Shown in pieces: positions 53,868-64,000 of a DNA stretch of 64,000 nucleotides (within the stretch, counting starts at the first letter, position 1; every line of letters begins with the position of its first letter). The position numbers were made by a program, and so were the translations under genes. The stretch comes from Pyramidobacter piscolens (lineage in GTDB: Bacteria; Synergistota; Synergistia; Synergistales; Dethiosulfovibrionaceae): assembly GCA_004558205.1 (NCBI GenBank), contig SFDM01000029.1, forward strand, positions 1-64,000, given 5' to 3'. The notes under the pieces are model-generated. The model worked only from the letters and a program-made list of their open reading frames with translations. It was not told where the DNA came from and searched no databases.

Positions 53868-53917
53868 GCCTTTCTTTTCGGCTTATGCGATGAAAATACT
53901 TTGGCTTTGATTTGAAA
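53868..53917. repeat. GCAAAGG-family right-arm remnant
   Basis: AGCCTTTCTTTTCGGCTTAT, GCGATGAAAATACTTTGGCT and TTGATTTGA match the right end of the longer copies. First of three copies that fill 53774-54621, an 848-bp gap with no credible gene. Confidence 0.55.
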
Positions 53918-54044
53918 TTTCGGAGCGAAGTAGATTTTCTCAATGACTTTGCGAGCACTGCCTATAGGATATCAGAGCTTTCACAACATCCGCGCGGAAA
54001 ATTAAGTCTATGTGGATAAAACGGCGAAATAGCTCTCCCTTACT

Positions 54045-54210
54045 GATTTGAACGCCAAGGGGCGCAAAGGGAAAGCGAAAATCTGGGTAAAGAAAACAGC
54101 AATCATCAAATTTTACAAACACCAAGCCTTTCCCTTCCTTTGCGAACCTTCGCACGCTTTCTTTCCATCTTTGCGATGAAAATCCTTTGACCTTGACTTT
54201 GCTTTTGCAT
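54045..54210. repeat. Interspersed GCAAAGG palindrome, copy 5
   Basis: Left arm AACGCCAAGGGGCGCAAAGG; right arm CCTTCCTTTGCGAACCTTCG, TTTGCGATGAAAATCCTTTG and ACCTTGACTTTGC. Confidence 0.75.
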
Positions 54211-54295
54211 AATTATAGAACCTCCGCGGAATTTTTTTCCGGGAGGCTCCTCACATGTTCTACGTGGAACATTTTATGCTCATGGATTTTTCAGG

Positions 54296-54553
54296 TTAAA
54301 AGCTTTTAATGTAAAGGCTCGCAAAGGAAAACCTTGAAAGACTTTTAGAACCGCAAGATCAAGCGAAATTTATAAATTTCCATCATGTTAATTCGTTTTT
54401 TAGTTAATAATTTAGGTTTTATTTTTCCTTTGCGTCCTTTGCACCCTTTCTCTTCAGCCTTTGCGTCCTTCGCGCCCTTTCTTCTTCAGTATCTTTGCGT
54501 TGAAATCCTTTGACTTTGATCTTCGGTCCGACATGAAGCACGCTGAATGCGAA
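54296..54553. repeat. Interspersed GCAAAGG palindrome, copy 6 (longest)
   Basis: Left arm TTAATGTAAAGGCTCGCAAAGG; AT-rich centre; right arm with three CCTTTGCG-type words then TTTGACTTTGATCTTCGG; tail about 54527-54553 is similar to that of copy 1 at 3497-3525. Confidence 0.8.
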
Positions 54554-54571
54554 TTAACATAACGCGAGAAC

Positions 54572-54616
54572 AAAAAATCCCCCGTCGGAAAACGAGCTTC
54601 CGAACGGGGGATTTTT
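54572..54616 (-). terminator. Terminator of the hrcA-dnaJ operon
   Basis: Stem AAAAAATCCCCCGT with ACGGGGGATTTTT, inner CGGAA/TTCCG; T-run on the minus strand. Six nt after the dnaJ stop. Confidence 0.9.
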
Positions 54617-54621
54617 GATGG

Positions 54622-55797
54622 CTACTTTTTCTTTTTTGTCGTCTTTTTCTTTGAGTCCGACGTTTCGCTTTTCTTGCCGCCAAAGAGCTTGTCGAAGAAG
54701 CCCGGCTCCTCGCCGTCCTTCGTCGCGACGCTCATCTCGGCCGCCAGTTCCTTCATCAGCTCCAAGCTCTTCTCGGACAGGGCGCTGCCCTTGGGCACGT
54801 CCACGGTCACGTGAAGATAAAGGTCGCCGCGGCCCGAGCCGCGCAGGCGAGGCATGCCTTTGCCCTTCAGGCGGATTGTCTGGCCCGGAGACGTGCCCTC
54901 GGGGATGTCGTAATCGGCCGTCCCGTCGATCAGCGTCTCCACCGACGACGAACCGCCCAGCACCGCCAGGGGGAAGGGGATCGTCACGGCGCGGTGCAGG
55001 TCCAAGCCCTCGCGCTGGAAATCGGGGTGGTCCTTCACGTCCATGACGATGTACAGGTCGCCCGGCGCGCCGCCGTTCATGCCTAGCTCGCCCGCGCCGG
55101 CCACCCGAAGGCGGGTGCCCCGGTCCACGCCGGCCTGGACTTTGATCTCCTGCTCGCGGCGGCGATGGATGCGGCCTTCGCCTCCGCACTCGCTGCAGGG
55201 CTTTTCCACCACTTTGCCGCGGCCTCCGCAGGTGGGGCAGGTCCCCACGGTCACCGTGTCGCCGAAGATGGTGCGCACGCGGGACCTGACCTGGCCGGTG
55301 CCGCCGCAGGTGCTGCACGTCCGCGGCTCATGCCCCGGTTCGGAACCCGTTCCATTGCAGTGATCGCAAGGTTCCCAGCGCGGAATGGTGACTTTTTTCG
55401 CCACGCCGCGGGCAGCCTCTTCAAGGGTGATGGACAACACCATCTCCAGGTCGCTGCCCCGGCGGGGGGCGTCGGGACGGGATCTTGCCCCGGTGAAGCC
55501 CCCGCCGAAGAAACTGCCGAACAGGTCGCCGAACATATCCTCGGCCCCGCCGCCAAAGGGATTGGCGTTCTCGTCGGCGGTTCCGAACTGATCGTAGCGG
55601 CTTCTTTTCTCCTGGTCGCCGAGAACCGAATAGGCCTCATTAACCTCCTTGAACTTCCGCTCTGCGTCGGGATCGCCGGGGTGGGAGTCCGGATGACAGG
55701 TGCGGACCTTTAAGCGATAGGCCTTCTTGATCTCCTCCGCTGTCGCTGTGCGGGAGACTTCAAGAACTTCGTAGAAATCCCGACGGGTCTCAGCCAT
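54622..55797 (-). CDS. dnaJ: Chaperone DnaJ
   Basis: Hsp40 co-chaperone that stimulates DnaK ATPase. 391 residues. J-domain with HPD (HPDSHPGDPDAE at about 36), Gly/Phe-rich linker ANPFGGGAEDMFGDLF, four zinc motifs CDHCNGTG, CSTCGGTG, CPTCGGRG, CSECGGEG, then the two substrate-binding beta domains. Ends in an unusual lysine tail (KKKTTKKKK). 14 nt after dnaK. Confidence 0.96.
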   Translation of the reverse strand: MAETRRDFYEVLEVSRTATAEEIKKAYRLKVRTCHPDSHPGDPDAERKFKEVNEAYSVLGDQEKRSRYDQFGTADENANPFGGGAEDMFGDLFGSFFGGGFTGARSRPDAPRRGSDLEMVLSITLEEAARGVAKKVTIPRWEPCDHCNGTGSEPGHEPRTCSTCGGTGQVRSRVRTIFGDTVTVGTCPTCGGRGKVVEKPCSECGGEGRIHRRREQEIKVQAGVDRGTRLRVAGAGELGMNGGAPGDLYIVMDVKDHPDFQREGLDLHRAVTIPFPLAVLGGSSSVETLIDGTADYDIPEGTSPGQTIRLKGKGMPRLRGSGRGDLYLHVTVDVPKGSALSEKSLELMKELAAEMSVATKDGEEPGFFDKLFGGKKSETSDSKKKTTKKKK

Positions 55798-55811
55798 CGT
55801 GTAATTTCCGT

Positions 55812-57650
<1,839 letters not shown>

Positions 57651-57718
57651 GAGAAATCACCTCAAAAATTAATTTTCGTTTCTATGTATGTGGTACTGCG
57701 GTCTTTCCCGCTTATTCC

Positions 57719-58276
57719 CTAGTTCTGTTCCGGCGTTTCTTCGTCCTTTGGCTCGGAGTAGCGTCCCACCATGACCGTCGCGGGGCGGATGACTTTCTCG
57801 GCCAGCTGGAAACCGCGCTGAACCACGGTCTGGATCAGGCCGTCCTGCGCCTTGTCGGCCACGGGGACCATGCCCATGGCGTCGTGGCACAGAGGCGAGA
57901 ACGCCTCGCCCACCGGGTTGAGCTCCTTGACGCCCAGCGAGGCCAGCGCGTTGGAGAACTGCTGCTTGACCATCCTGACGCCTTCCTTGATGGATCCGGG
58001 ATTCTCTTCCGCCGATCCAAGCGCGCGTTCCAAGTTGTCGAACACGGGAAGCATCATCAGCACCGCCCGTTCGCTGCCCTGCGCCTTGAGGCGCTTCATC
58101 TCGCGCTCGGCCCAGTTGCGGTAGTTGATGCCGTCGGCCTGGGCACGGGCGGCGATTTCGCGCATCTGCTCGTACTGGCCTTTCAGCTTTTCAAGCTCCG
58201 ACGCGTCGGAGTCGGTCACCTTTTCAGCGGTCACTTCCTCCGTCACGGGGACTTCCTTGTCTTTCATTTCATCCAT
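57719..58276 (-). CDS. grpE: Nucleotide exchange factor GrpE
   Basis: 185 residues. Long N-terminal helix (SELEKLKGQYEQMREIAARA), ADGINYRNWAEREMK, VFDNLERALGSAEENPGS, and the beta domain NPVGEAFSPLCHDAMGMVP. The start overlaps the end of hrcA by 8 nt. Confidence 0.95.
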   Translation of the reverse strand: MDEMKDKEVPVTEEVTAEKVTDSDASELEKLKGQYEQMREIAARAQADGINYRNWAEREMKRLKAQGSERAVLMMLPVFDNLERALGSAEENPGSIKEGVRMVKQQFSNALASLGVKELNPVGEAFSPLCHDAMGMVPVADKAQDGLIQTVVQRGFQLAEKVIRPATVMVGRYSEPKDEETPEQN

Positions 58277-59312
58277 TATGGGGATCCTCCTTCCCGGCCG
58301 CCGGCCCGTTCAGGCCGCTCAAGACGGCTTCAAGCACGGCGATCGAGTGTTCGTAGTTCATTCGCAAAGGCCCTATCAGGCCGACCACGGCCTTGCGTCC
58401 GCTTTCGGACGCCGTGGACATCATGACGGAACAGCCCTGCATAAAAGGGCGGGCGTTTTCGTCGCCGATGGTCACTTTCAGCCCATCGGAAGCGGCGTAG
58501 TCGTGGATCAGGTTCTCCAATCCCGCCTTCTCCTCCATCAGCGCCGAGATGGCCTGAATGCGGTCCTGTCTCTCGCTTGATTCGCCGTTGGACGTGAAGA
58601 TCTCGCTGATGCCGCCCGTCGAAAGCGTAAGCCCGTCGCCGCTCATCATCCAGTCCAGACCGTCGAAGGCCGGTTTGCAGCCGTCCCAGTTGGAGGAAAG
58701 CTGCTGGGCCAGATAAATGTTCAGCCCTTCGCGGACGCTGCCCCAGGGATGGCCCGAAGCGACGCGGTTGATGATCCGCGACAGGTCGTCCAGATGCTCC
58801 TGGGTGATGTCGCTCTTCACCTTGACGCGGCTGTGATGGACCATGCCGCCCTCAAGGACCAGAAGCAGAAGCACCACGTCGGCCGAGATCCTGATGAAAT
58901 CCACCTTCTGAAGTTTCAGGTCGTCCACCACCTTGACGGCGGCGACGCTGAAACATCTCGTAAAACGGCCCAAAAAGCGGGTCACCTCGTTAAGGCGCTC
59001 GTCAAGGCCCTGAAGCTGGCTCGACATCTGGTTCATCCACTGCTTGATCTCCGGCGGCGGGACCGAGGGCCTGTGAAGGATCGAATTCACGTAGACCCGA
59101 TAGGCCATGGACGTGGGAAGGCGTCCCGCCGAAGAATGAGGCTGGGAGAAATAGCCCATCTCTTCGAGATCGGACATCTCGTTCCTGATGGTCGCCGCAC
59201 TGTGGCTTTTCAGAAATTTCCGCGAAATCGTGCGCGAACCCACGGGTTCGCCCGTCTGGATATATTCGTATACCACCGCGAGCACTATTTCAAGCTGGCG
59301 TTCAGTAAGCAC
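58269..59312 (-). CDS. hrcA: Heat-inducible transcription repressor HrcA
   Basis: Binds CIRCE and represses this operon; activity depends on GroEL. 347 residues. Winged helix with EPVGSRTISRKFLKSHSAAT then IRNEMSDLEEMGYFSQPHSSAGR, the HrcA hallmark. GTG start at 59312 with GGTGAGG before it. First gene of hrcA-grpE-dnaK-dnaJ. Confidence 0.96.
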   Translation of the reverse strand: MLTERQLEIVLAVVYEYIQTGEPVGSRTISRKFLKSHSAATIRNEMSDLEEMGYFSQPHSSAGRLPTSMAYRVYVNSILHRPSVPPPEIKQWMNQMSSQLQGLDERLNEVTRFLGRFTRCFSVAAVKVVDDLKLQKVDFIRISADVVLLLLVLEGGMVHHSRVKVKSDITQEHLDDLSRIINRVASGHPWGSVREGLNIYLAQQLSSNWDGCKPAFDGLDWMMSGDGLTLSTGGISEIFTSNGESSERQDRIQAISALMEEKAGLENLIHDYAASDGLKVTIGDENARPFMQGCSVMMSTASESGRKAVVGLIGPLRMNYEHSIAVLEAVLSGLNGPAAGKEDPHNG

Positions 59313-59333
59313 CGCCTCACCCCCTTCGGCTTA

Positions 59334-59360
59334 TTAGCACTCAATTAAAAGGAGTGCTAA
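59334..59360. promoter_or_regulatory. CIRCE operator
   Basis: Perfect TTAGCACTC (59334-59342), 9-bp spacer, GAGTGCTAA (59352-59360), between the promoter and hrcA. Confidence 0.98.
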
Positions 59361-59379
59361 CGCACCCATCACGAAAGAG

Positions 59380-59408
59380 AGGATACCAGCATTCTCCGTT
59401 AATGTCAA
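59380..59408 (-). promoter_or_regulatory. Promoter of hrcA-grpE-dnaK-dnaJ
   Basis: Minus strand TTGACA (59408-59403), 17-bp spacer, TATCCT (59385-59380); CIRCE follows some 20 bp downstream. Confidence 0.85.
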
Positions 59409-59564
59409 GACAGGTCAGAAAGAAATTTTACTTATCTTTGCTGACAAAAAAATTCGGGTTTGTCCTTCCGAAAGCGCGTCAAAACCTTTCGGCGCCTTTC
59501 AACATGATTTACTTGGCTTACCATCCCGCGCAGCGCTCATTCACGCAAAGGTGCCTCTTTGGGA

Positions 59565-59570
59565 TATAAT
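59565..59570 (+). promoter_or_regulatory. -10 element of the LytTR regulator gene
   Basis: Consensus TATAAT 47 nt before the GTG start. The -35 is weak (TTCACG at 19 bp, or CACGCA at 17 bp). Confidence 0.45.
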
Positions 59571-59616
59571 AGAAAAAGATATAATAAGAAAAAATTTTCA
59601 AAAAGGAGGCGGCACC

Positions 59617-60351
59617 GTGCTGCGAGCGGCGCTTTGCGATGATCAGCCCGAAGATTTGAAAAAACTGTCGGCCGCGCTGCGGGAATATCTGGAGGAACGC
59701 GGGATCCCCGCGGAAATCGAGGAGTTCCTCCACCCCGACGAGCTGCTTTCGGCCTGCGAAAAAAACCCATTCCACCTGTACCTTCTGGACGTGGTGATGC
59801 CCATGGTCAGCGGCATCCAGGCTGGGCGGGAACTGCGGCGCTTCGATAGGGAAGCCCAGATCGTCTTCATCACCTGCGAACCGGGCTTCGCCCTGGACTC
59901 CTTTTCGGCCAACCCCGTCAACTACCTCCTCAAACCCCTCGACAAGGACACGCTTTTCGACACTCTGACCCTGGCTCTCTCAAAGATCGGCCTCGCCGAA
60001 AAGCGGACTGTGGCCGTCAAGACAAAAGAAGGCTACCGCACCCTGAGCCTTTCGTCCATCCTGTGCTGTGAATACGCCGGCCACCGGGCGCTCTACACGC
60101 TGCTCTCGGGCGAAAAGGTGCTTACGGCCACGCTGCCCTGCAGCTTCGCCGGCCACATCGCGCCGTTGCTCGCGCGCGGGCGCATCGTGCAGACCCACGC
60201 GGCTTTTGCCGTGAACGCGGCCCATATAGAGCACCTCGGGCGAACCGAGGCGCGGCTCCGCGGAGGCGTTTCCGTCCCCGTGTCGCGCAGCCAGTACCCC
60301 GCCGTCCGCGAGGCCTATCTGTCGCTCAGGCTGGAAGGACGCCATGACTGA
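59617..60351 (+). CDS. LytTR-type response regulator (AgrA-like)
   Basis: 244 residues. Receiver domain at 1-120 with the acidic pocket DDQ and phospho-acceptor Asp in YLLDVVMP, Thr in VFITC, Lys in YLLKPLDK. C-terminal LytTR DNA-binding domain at about 140-240 (RIVQTHAAFAVNAAHIEHLG). Start: AAGGAGG lies 7 nt before GTG at 59617. 8-nt overlap with the kinase gene. Confidence 0.92.
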   Translation: MLRAALCDDQPEDLKKLSAALREYLEERGIPAEIEEFLHPDELLSACEKNPFHLYLLDVVMPMVSGIQAGRELRRFDREAQIVFITCEPGFALDSFSANPVNYLLKPLDKDTLFDTLTLALSKIGLAEKRTVAVKTKEGYRTLSLSSILCCEYAGHRALYTLLSGEKVLTATLPCSFAGHIAPLLARGRIVQTHAAFAVNAAHIEHLGRTEARLRGGVSVPVSRSQYPAVREAYLSLRLEGRHD

Positions 60352-61612
60352 TCTGCTGCCCTACCTCGTCCGTAGCGCCGTCACCAACGCGATGATCATG
60401 CTGCTGATCTTTTCCCTGGCGCGGCCCAAACGCGGCCGCACCGCCTGTTTGGCCGCCGTGCTCGCCGCGTGTCTGCTCGATTCGGCCGTCAACGCCCTGT
60501 GCTACTATCGAAACGAACAGACCCTGGTGGTCTATGTGACCATGTTCGAGATGATCCCCGCCCTGCTGCTGACCAAGTTTCTCTTTTACGACAGCTGCAT
60601 GCAGTGGTGCTTCAACATCATCACGGCGCTGAACATTCATTGCGTGGCGCGCCTTCTGGCGCGGGGGCTGTCGGCGTGCCTGCCCTATCCGGACGCGGGG
60701 GTCATCGCCTTCAGAGTGCTTCTGCTGGGCGGCGTGAGCTGGGCCTTTTACCGCCATCTTCGGTCGCTCTACGCCCAGGTGCAGGAATGCTGGGGGCAGT
60801 ACATGCTGGCGTCGCTCAGCCTCCTGCTGGCTTTCGGCTACATCATGGTAATTTATAACAGCCTTCCCCAGTACTGGACGTTCTACGCGCTGATCTCCGC
60901 GGTAACGGTCTGCTTTTACGTCTCCCTTTTCTGGTCGCTGCGCGCCCTTTCCGAGAAGTACGCCCTGCGGGAGGAGAACCTGAGGATCAAGGTCAACGAC
61001 CGCCTGCTGCGGGCGTCGGCAAACGCCATGGCGCAGAGGCTTGCCCTGATGGACGCCCTTGCCGCCCAATCCCGCATCCTTCGTCACGATCAGAGGCATT
61101 TCGACGCGGCGCTTTTGGAGCTGCTCCGTGCTGGCAAGTCCGAGGAAGCGGCGCGTTTTCTAGAACGGCGCGCCGCCTCCGGCCCCGTCCAGCCGAAAAA
61201 CTGGTGCGAGAATCACGCAGCCAACGCCGCCGCAACTTTCTGGCTGAGCCTGGCGGAGTGTGAGGGCATCCGCTGCGAGGCCTCCCTGGACATTCCCCGC
61301 GATCCCGGCGTGGACTCTCTGGAGCTGTCCATGGCGCTGTCCAACCTTCTGGAAAACGCCGTCCACGGCTGCCAGGCCCTGCCGCCGGAGCGGCGCTGGC
61401 TCCGCGTCGCCGCGTCCTGCGCGGGGCAGCTGCTCCTGTCGGTGGAAAATTCCTGCGCACCCGACGTGAAGCTAGACGAGCGCGGCCTGCCCGCCGCGGA
61501 AGAGGGGGGCGGCGTGGGCACCCAAAGCGTGCTGGCCTTCGCGGAACGCGCGTGCGGCGAGGCCCTTTACGACATCTCGGATGGAGTCTTCCGCGTGCGC
61601 CTGATGCTTTAA
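60344..61612 (+). CDS. AgrC-like sensor histidine kinase (GHKL)
   Basis: 422 residues. Five to six N-terminal membrane helices (about 1-200), short coiled linker, His in SRILRHDQRHFDAAL, and a GHKL ATPase with N-box NLLENAVHGC and a late GVGTQSVLAFAE G-box. This layout is that of peptide-sensing kinases such as AgrC/ComD, but no AgrB/AgrD-like gene is adjacent. The signal is unknown. Confidence 0.88.
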   Translation: MTDLLPYLVRSAVTNAMIMLLIFSLARPKRGRTACLAAVLAACLLDSAVNALCYYRNEQTLVVYVTMFEMIPALLLTKFLFYDSCMQWCFNIITALNIHCVARLLARGLSACLPYPDAGVIAFRVLLLGGVSWAFYRHLRSLYAQVQECWGQYMLASLSLLLAFGYIMVIYNSLPQYWTFYALISAVTVCFYVSLFWSLRALSEKYALREENLRIKVNDRLLRASANAMAQRLALMDALAAQSRILRHDQRHFDAALLELLRAGKSEEAARFLERRAASGPVQPKNWCENHAANAAATFWLSLAECEGIRCEASLDIPRDPGVDSLELSMALSNLLENAVHGCQALPPERRWLRVAASCAGQLLLSVENSCAPDVKLDERGLPAAEEGGGVGTQSVLAFAERACGEALYDISDGVFRVRLML

Positions 61613-61761
61613 GCGGTCACACAAAAAAACCGACGAAGCGGAAAAATGCGCCGATTAAGCAAAAAGACGGCGCGTTCCCCCTTTCAGGGTATGATAATCC
61701 CAACTGCGTCCTACAGCGCAGCCGGCGTTCCTACGCGTTTACTTGAAAGGCGAAAAGCCGG

Positions 61762-61957
61762 GATCAAGGTATTCCAACGCAAAGATTTAAAGGCAAGGAA
61801 GCAGAGGCCGCGAAGGCAAAACACATCCGAAACACATCCGAAACGCGTCGAAAAAGGGCGCGGCGAGAGAGAGCTCCTTCCCCGCCGTTCTCCCTGCTCA
61901 CCTTCGCGTTTCCTTTGCGGGCGCTTCGCGCTGTAACCTTTTGATTCCGGCCTTCGG
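61762..61957. repeat. GCAAAGG-family copy 7, diverged
   Basis: Left arm TTCCAACGCAAAGATTTAAAGG; short direct repeat ACACATCCGAA x2 in the centre; right arm GTTTCCTTTGCGGGCGC and AACCTTTTGATTCCGG. The rest of 61613-62024 holds a small GCGCCG/CGGCGC hairpin and no gene. Confidence 0.6.
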
Positions 61958-62024
61958 CGGCGGTGAACCGCGATTCATGGGCCGGCTGCGGAATTGACGA
62001 CGCACCCTAAAAGGAGGAACCGTC

Positions 62025-63332
62025 ATGAAAAAAGTATTATACCGTCTTGGCACGCTGGCAGCCGTGGGGCTGCTGGCCGGCTGGGTCCTAAACGCGCGGG
62101 GGGTTCCCTGCGCCGCCGCGGGCCCCGAAAGGAGCCCCGTCATGAAAACCATCGTCGTCAGCGACCTGCACTGCGGCGTGGACGACCGAGTGTCCGAGTT
62201 GGTGCGCAACCGCCCCATGCTGGTCGCTTTTCTTGAGAGTATCGCCGAGAAGAAGAGCGCCGACGAGGTGGTCATCGCCGGCGACTTCCTGGACCAGTGG
62301 TTCTATCCCGGCGATTACGACCTGCCCGCCGATTCCGCCGAAGTCTACCGCCGGGCCGCGGAAAACAACCCGACGGTGGTCGGCGCCATAAAAAAGCTTA
62401 TTGCCTCGGGCGTCAAGGTGGTCTACGTGCCGGGCAACCACGACATGACGCTGACGAAAGACGCGCTGGACGCGCTTCTCCCGGGCGTCCAACAGGCCCG
62501 CGAGTCGGCGGGCATGGGGCGCTACCGCACCGGCGTAAGACAGGAGATCGTCATCGAGCACGGCCACCGCTACGAGATCTTCTGCGCCCCCGATCCCCTC
62601 ACGAACAGGGAATGGATGGCCTACGGCGATCCCATCCTGCCGCCAGGCTACTTCTATGCCCGCATCGGCGTGACCAGCCTGGGGCAGGGCTTCCCCCAAA
62701 CCGCAAAGGAACTGCCGGTGGTCCCGGAACCGCCAAAGGACGACCCGGACAACTACGCGGCCTACCTTTATTATCGCACCTGGATTGAGCTGATCGGGAC
62801 GAAATTCCCCATAACCCAGCCCCTGGACGAGAAGTTTATCAAGGTGGGCGTGGACGGCTTCCGGGGCGATTTCAGCCTGTCCGACCTGATCCCGTCGCAG
62901 CAGCCCGACGGAAGCATCAGCGCGCGCCTCTACAAGGGTATCCAGTCGAACTGGCAGGAGGTGCAGAGGCTGAACCGCGTGGCCGTTCCTCTCACGGCCG
63001 CCCGCGCACTGGCCGAAGCCACAGACACCGAGGCTCATCTTGACTACGGCAAAGAGCAGTACTTCGACGTGGATCCCACGGTGGACGTGGTGATCTTCGG
63101 CCACACCCACATCCCCGCGTACCGAGCCTATGAGATCGGCGGCACAAAGAAGATCTTCGCCAACAGCGGCACCTGGGTGGACAGGAACTCCGACGACCCC
63201 CTGAACACGGCCACCTTCGTGGAGATCCTATCCGGCGAGAAGGGTGATTCCGTCAAGGTGCTCAAGTGCGTCGCCAGCGGAGACGCCTTCCTCGTCGTGC
63301 CGGCTGAAAACCCGTACATCGAGAAGGATTAG
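62025..63332 (+). CDS. Exported metallophosphoesterase
   Basis: Calcineurin-like phosphoesterase, 435 residues. Signal peptide or anchor (LGTLAAVGLLAGWVLNARG). All metal motifs present: VSDLHCG, GDFLDQW, GNHD, HGHRYE, and GHTHIP, in the correct order. A second ATG at 62142 (MKTIVVSDLH) would give a cytoplasmic form, but AGGAGG before 62025 favours the exported one. Substrate unknown. 16 nt before a secreted tyrosine phosphatase gene. Confidence 0.88.
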   Translation: MKKVLYRLGTLAAVGLLAGWVLNARGVPCAAAGPERSPVMKTIVVSDLHCGVDDRVSELVRNRPMLVAFLESIAEKKSADEVVIAGDFLDQWFYPGDYDLPADSAEVYRRAAENNPTVVGAIKKLIASGVKVVYVPGNHDMTLTKDALDALLPGVQQARESAGMGRYRTGVRQEIVIEHGHRYEIFCAPDPLTNREWMAYGDPILPPGYFYARIGVTSLGQGFPQTAKELPVVPEPPKDDPDNYAAYLYYRTWIELIGTKFPITQPLDEKFIKVGVDGFRGDFSLSDLIPSQQPDGSISARLYKGIQSNWQEVQRLNRVAVPLTAARALAEATDTEAHLDYGKEQYFDVDPTVDVVIFGHTHIPAYRAYEIGGTKKIFANSGTWVDRNSDDPLNTATFVEILSGEKGDSVKVLKCVASGDAFLVVPAENPYIEKD

Positions 63333-63348
63333 CGGAGGAAGAGCCGTT

Positions 63349-64000
63349 ATGCCCCGCAAACTCATTATCGCGCTTATCGCGGTTTCGCTGGCGCTCCGCG
63401 CCGGGCAGGCCCTTCCGGCCAAGACTGAAGCCTGCGCGGCGAAACCTCATTCCTTAGGGTTGGCCGGCGTTGAAAACGCCCGAGATCTGGGAGGATACGC
63501 CACAAAAGACGGACGCAGAGTCAAGTTCGGCGTCCTGCTCCGCTCGGGCAAGCTCTCCTCGGCGACGGAAGAGGACGTGGCCACGCTGAAAACAGGCTAC
63601 CGCCTCACGCTGATCCTGGACCTGCGCACCACCGCCGAAACAGCCGCCGCGCCCGACGTGCCGATAGTCGGCGTAAAAAACGTGGCGGTCAGAATACTGG
63701 ACGAAAACGTTAAGGACAGTTCCAGCCTCATGTCAAGCCAGTACGTGGGACGGGCCGATTCCGTGGAGGACATGGTCAGGCTGATTCGGGACGGGGCGCT
63801 GACCGACGATTTCTACACTGGCGCTCTCACCTCGGAGCACATGCGGCGCCAGTACCGCGAAGTCTTTATGAAAGCGCTCTCCAACGGAACGGGCTCCATG
63901 CTGTTCCACTGCACGGGAGGCAAGGACCGCACGGGAATAGCCGCCGTGCTTTTGCTCACGGCGCTCGGCGTGGACCGCGAGACCTGCCTTCAGGATTTTG
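63349..64000 (+). CDS. Secreted tyrosine-type phosphatase, 3' end outside window
   Basis: At least 217 residues, open at the window edge. Signal peptide LIIALIAVSLALRAGQALPA. NARDLGGYATKDGR is the N-terminal motif of bacterial Y_phosphatase3 proteins, and the P-loop is HCTGGKDRTG (Cys and Arg of CX5R present). GGAGGAAG precedes ATG 63349. Paired with the metallophosphoesterase in one operon; both likely act outside the cytoplasm. Confidence 0.88.
   Translation, partial: MPRKLIIALIAVSLALRAGQALPAKTEACAAKPHSLGLAGVENARDLGGYATKDGRRVKFGVLLRSGKLSSATEEDVATLKTGYRLTLILDLRTTAETAAAPDVPIVGVKNVAVRILDENVKDSSSLMSSQYVGRADSVEDMVRLIRDGALTDDFYTGALTSEHMRRQYREVFMKALSNGTGSMLFHCTGGKDRTGIAAVLLLTALGVDRETCLQDF

Noticed and set aside
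59354..59569. A 71-codon plus-strand frame as an AgrD-like signal peptide
   Set aside because: It starts inside CIRCE, overlaps the divergent promoter region and shows no AgrD features.

Overview
This 64 kb window is GC-rich, gene-dense bacterial chromosome. It most resembles an amino-acid-fermenting anaerobe of the phylum Synergistota (Pyramidobacter/Jonquetella-like). That placement is an inference from gene content and I could not run a phylogeny. The cell looks diderm: there is an autotransporter with a papain-like passenger, and there are periplasmic binding proteins with signal peptidase I-type signals. It uses selenocysteine (an in-frame UGA in a GrdB-type reductase) and is rich in peptidases, amidohydrolases and amino-acid uptake systems. 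I saw no tRNA or rRNA gene, CRISPR array, insertion sequence or prophage.

Layout. 1-3264 (minus): truncated autotransporter protease and a membrane diguanylate cyclase. 3762-9906 (minus): housekeeping operon tmk-holB-ricT-ftsY-purB-glpX. 10015-19518 (plus): M18 aminopeptidase, two M20 amidohydrolases, a SAM-riboswitch-controlled metNIQQ methionine transporter and an AbgT transporter. 19604-23750: MutT (minus), then a nucleoside-type ABC transporter (plus). 24066-30236 (minus): an isoaspartyl-dipeptide module with two IadA paralogues, NhaC, and GntR and CdaR regulators.

30570-39034 is the most interesting part. It holds grdE-grdB(Sec)-grdX, a YkvI-like transporter, a two-gene DUF5058-type membrane system, an N-carbamoylsarcosine amidohydrolase and an unrecognised 505-residue HTH regulator. 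Read together, these suggest a route from N-carbamoylsarcosine to sarcosine followed by reductive cleavage by a Stickland-type selenoenzyme. This would be the lower half of anaerobic creatinine or N-methylhydantoin breakdown. The GrdA and GrdC/D partners are not in the window.

39472-52223 (minus) returns to core genes: divIC, argS, a periplasmic protein of unknown function, secA, pgsA, nrdR, then prmA-mtaB-HIT-rpsU-yqeY and a pyridoxal kinase. A divergent MocR/PdxR-type regulator (52362-53773) carries a one-base frameshift. 54622-59312 (minus) is the CIRCE-controlled hrcA-grpE-dnaK-dnaJ operon. 59617-64000 (plus) holds an AgrA/AgrC-like two-component system, a secreted metallophosphoesterase and a truncated secreted tyrosine phosphatase.

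Intergenic DNA carries a dispersed family of imperfect palindromes built from GCAAAGG/CCTTTGCG units (about eight copies), plus two unrelated long palindromes. Several sigma-70 promoters with 17-bp spacers can be read directly.
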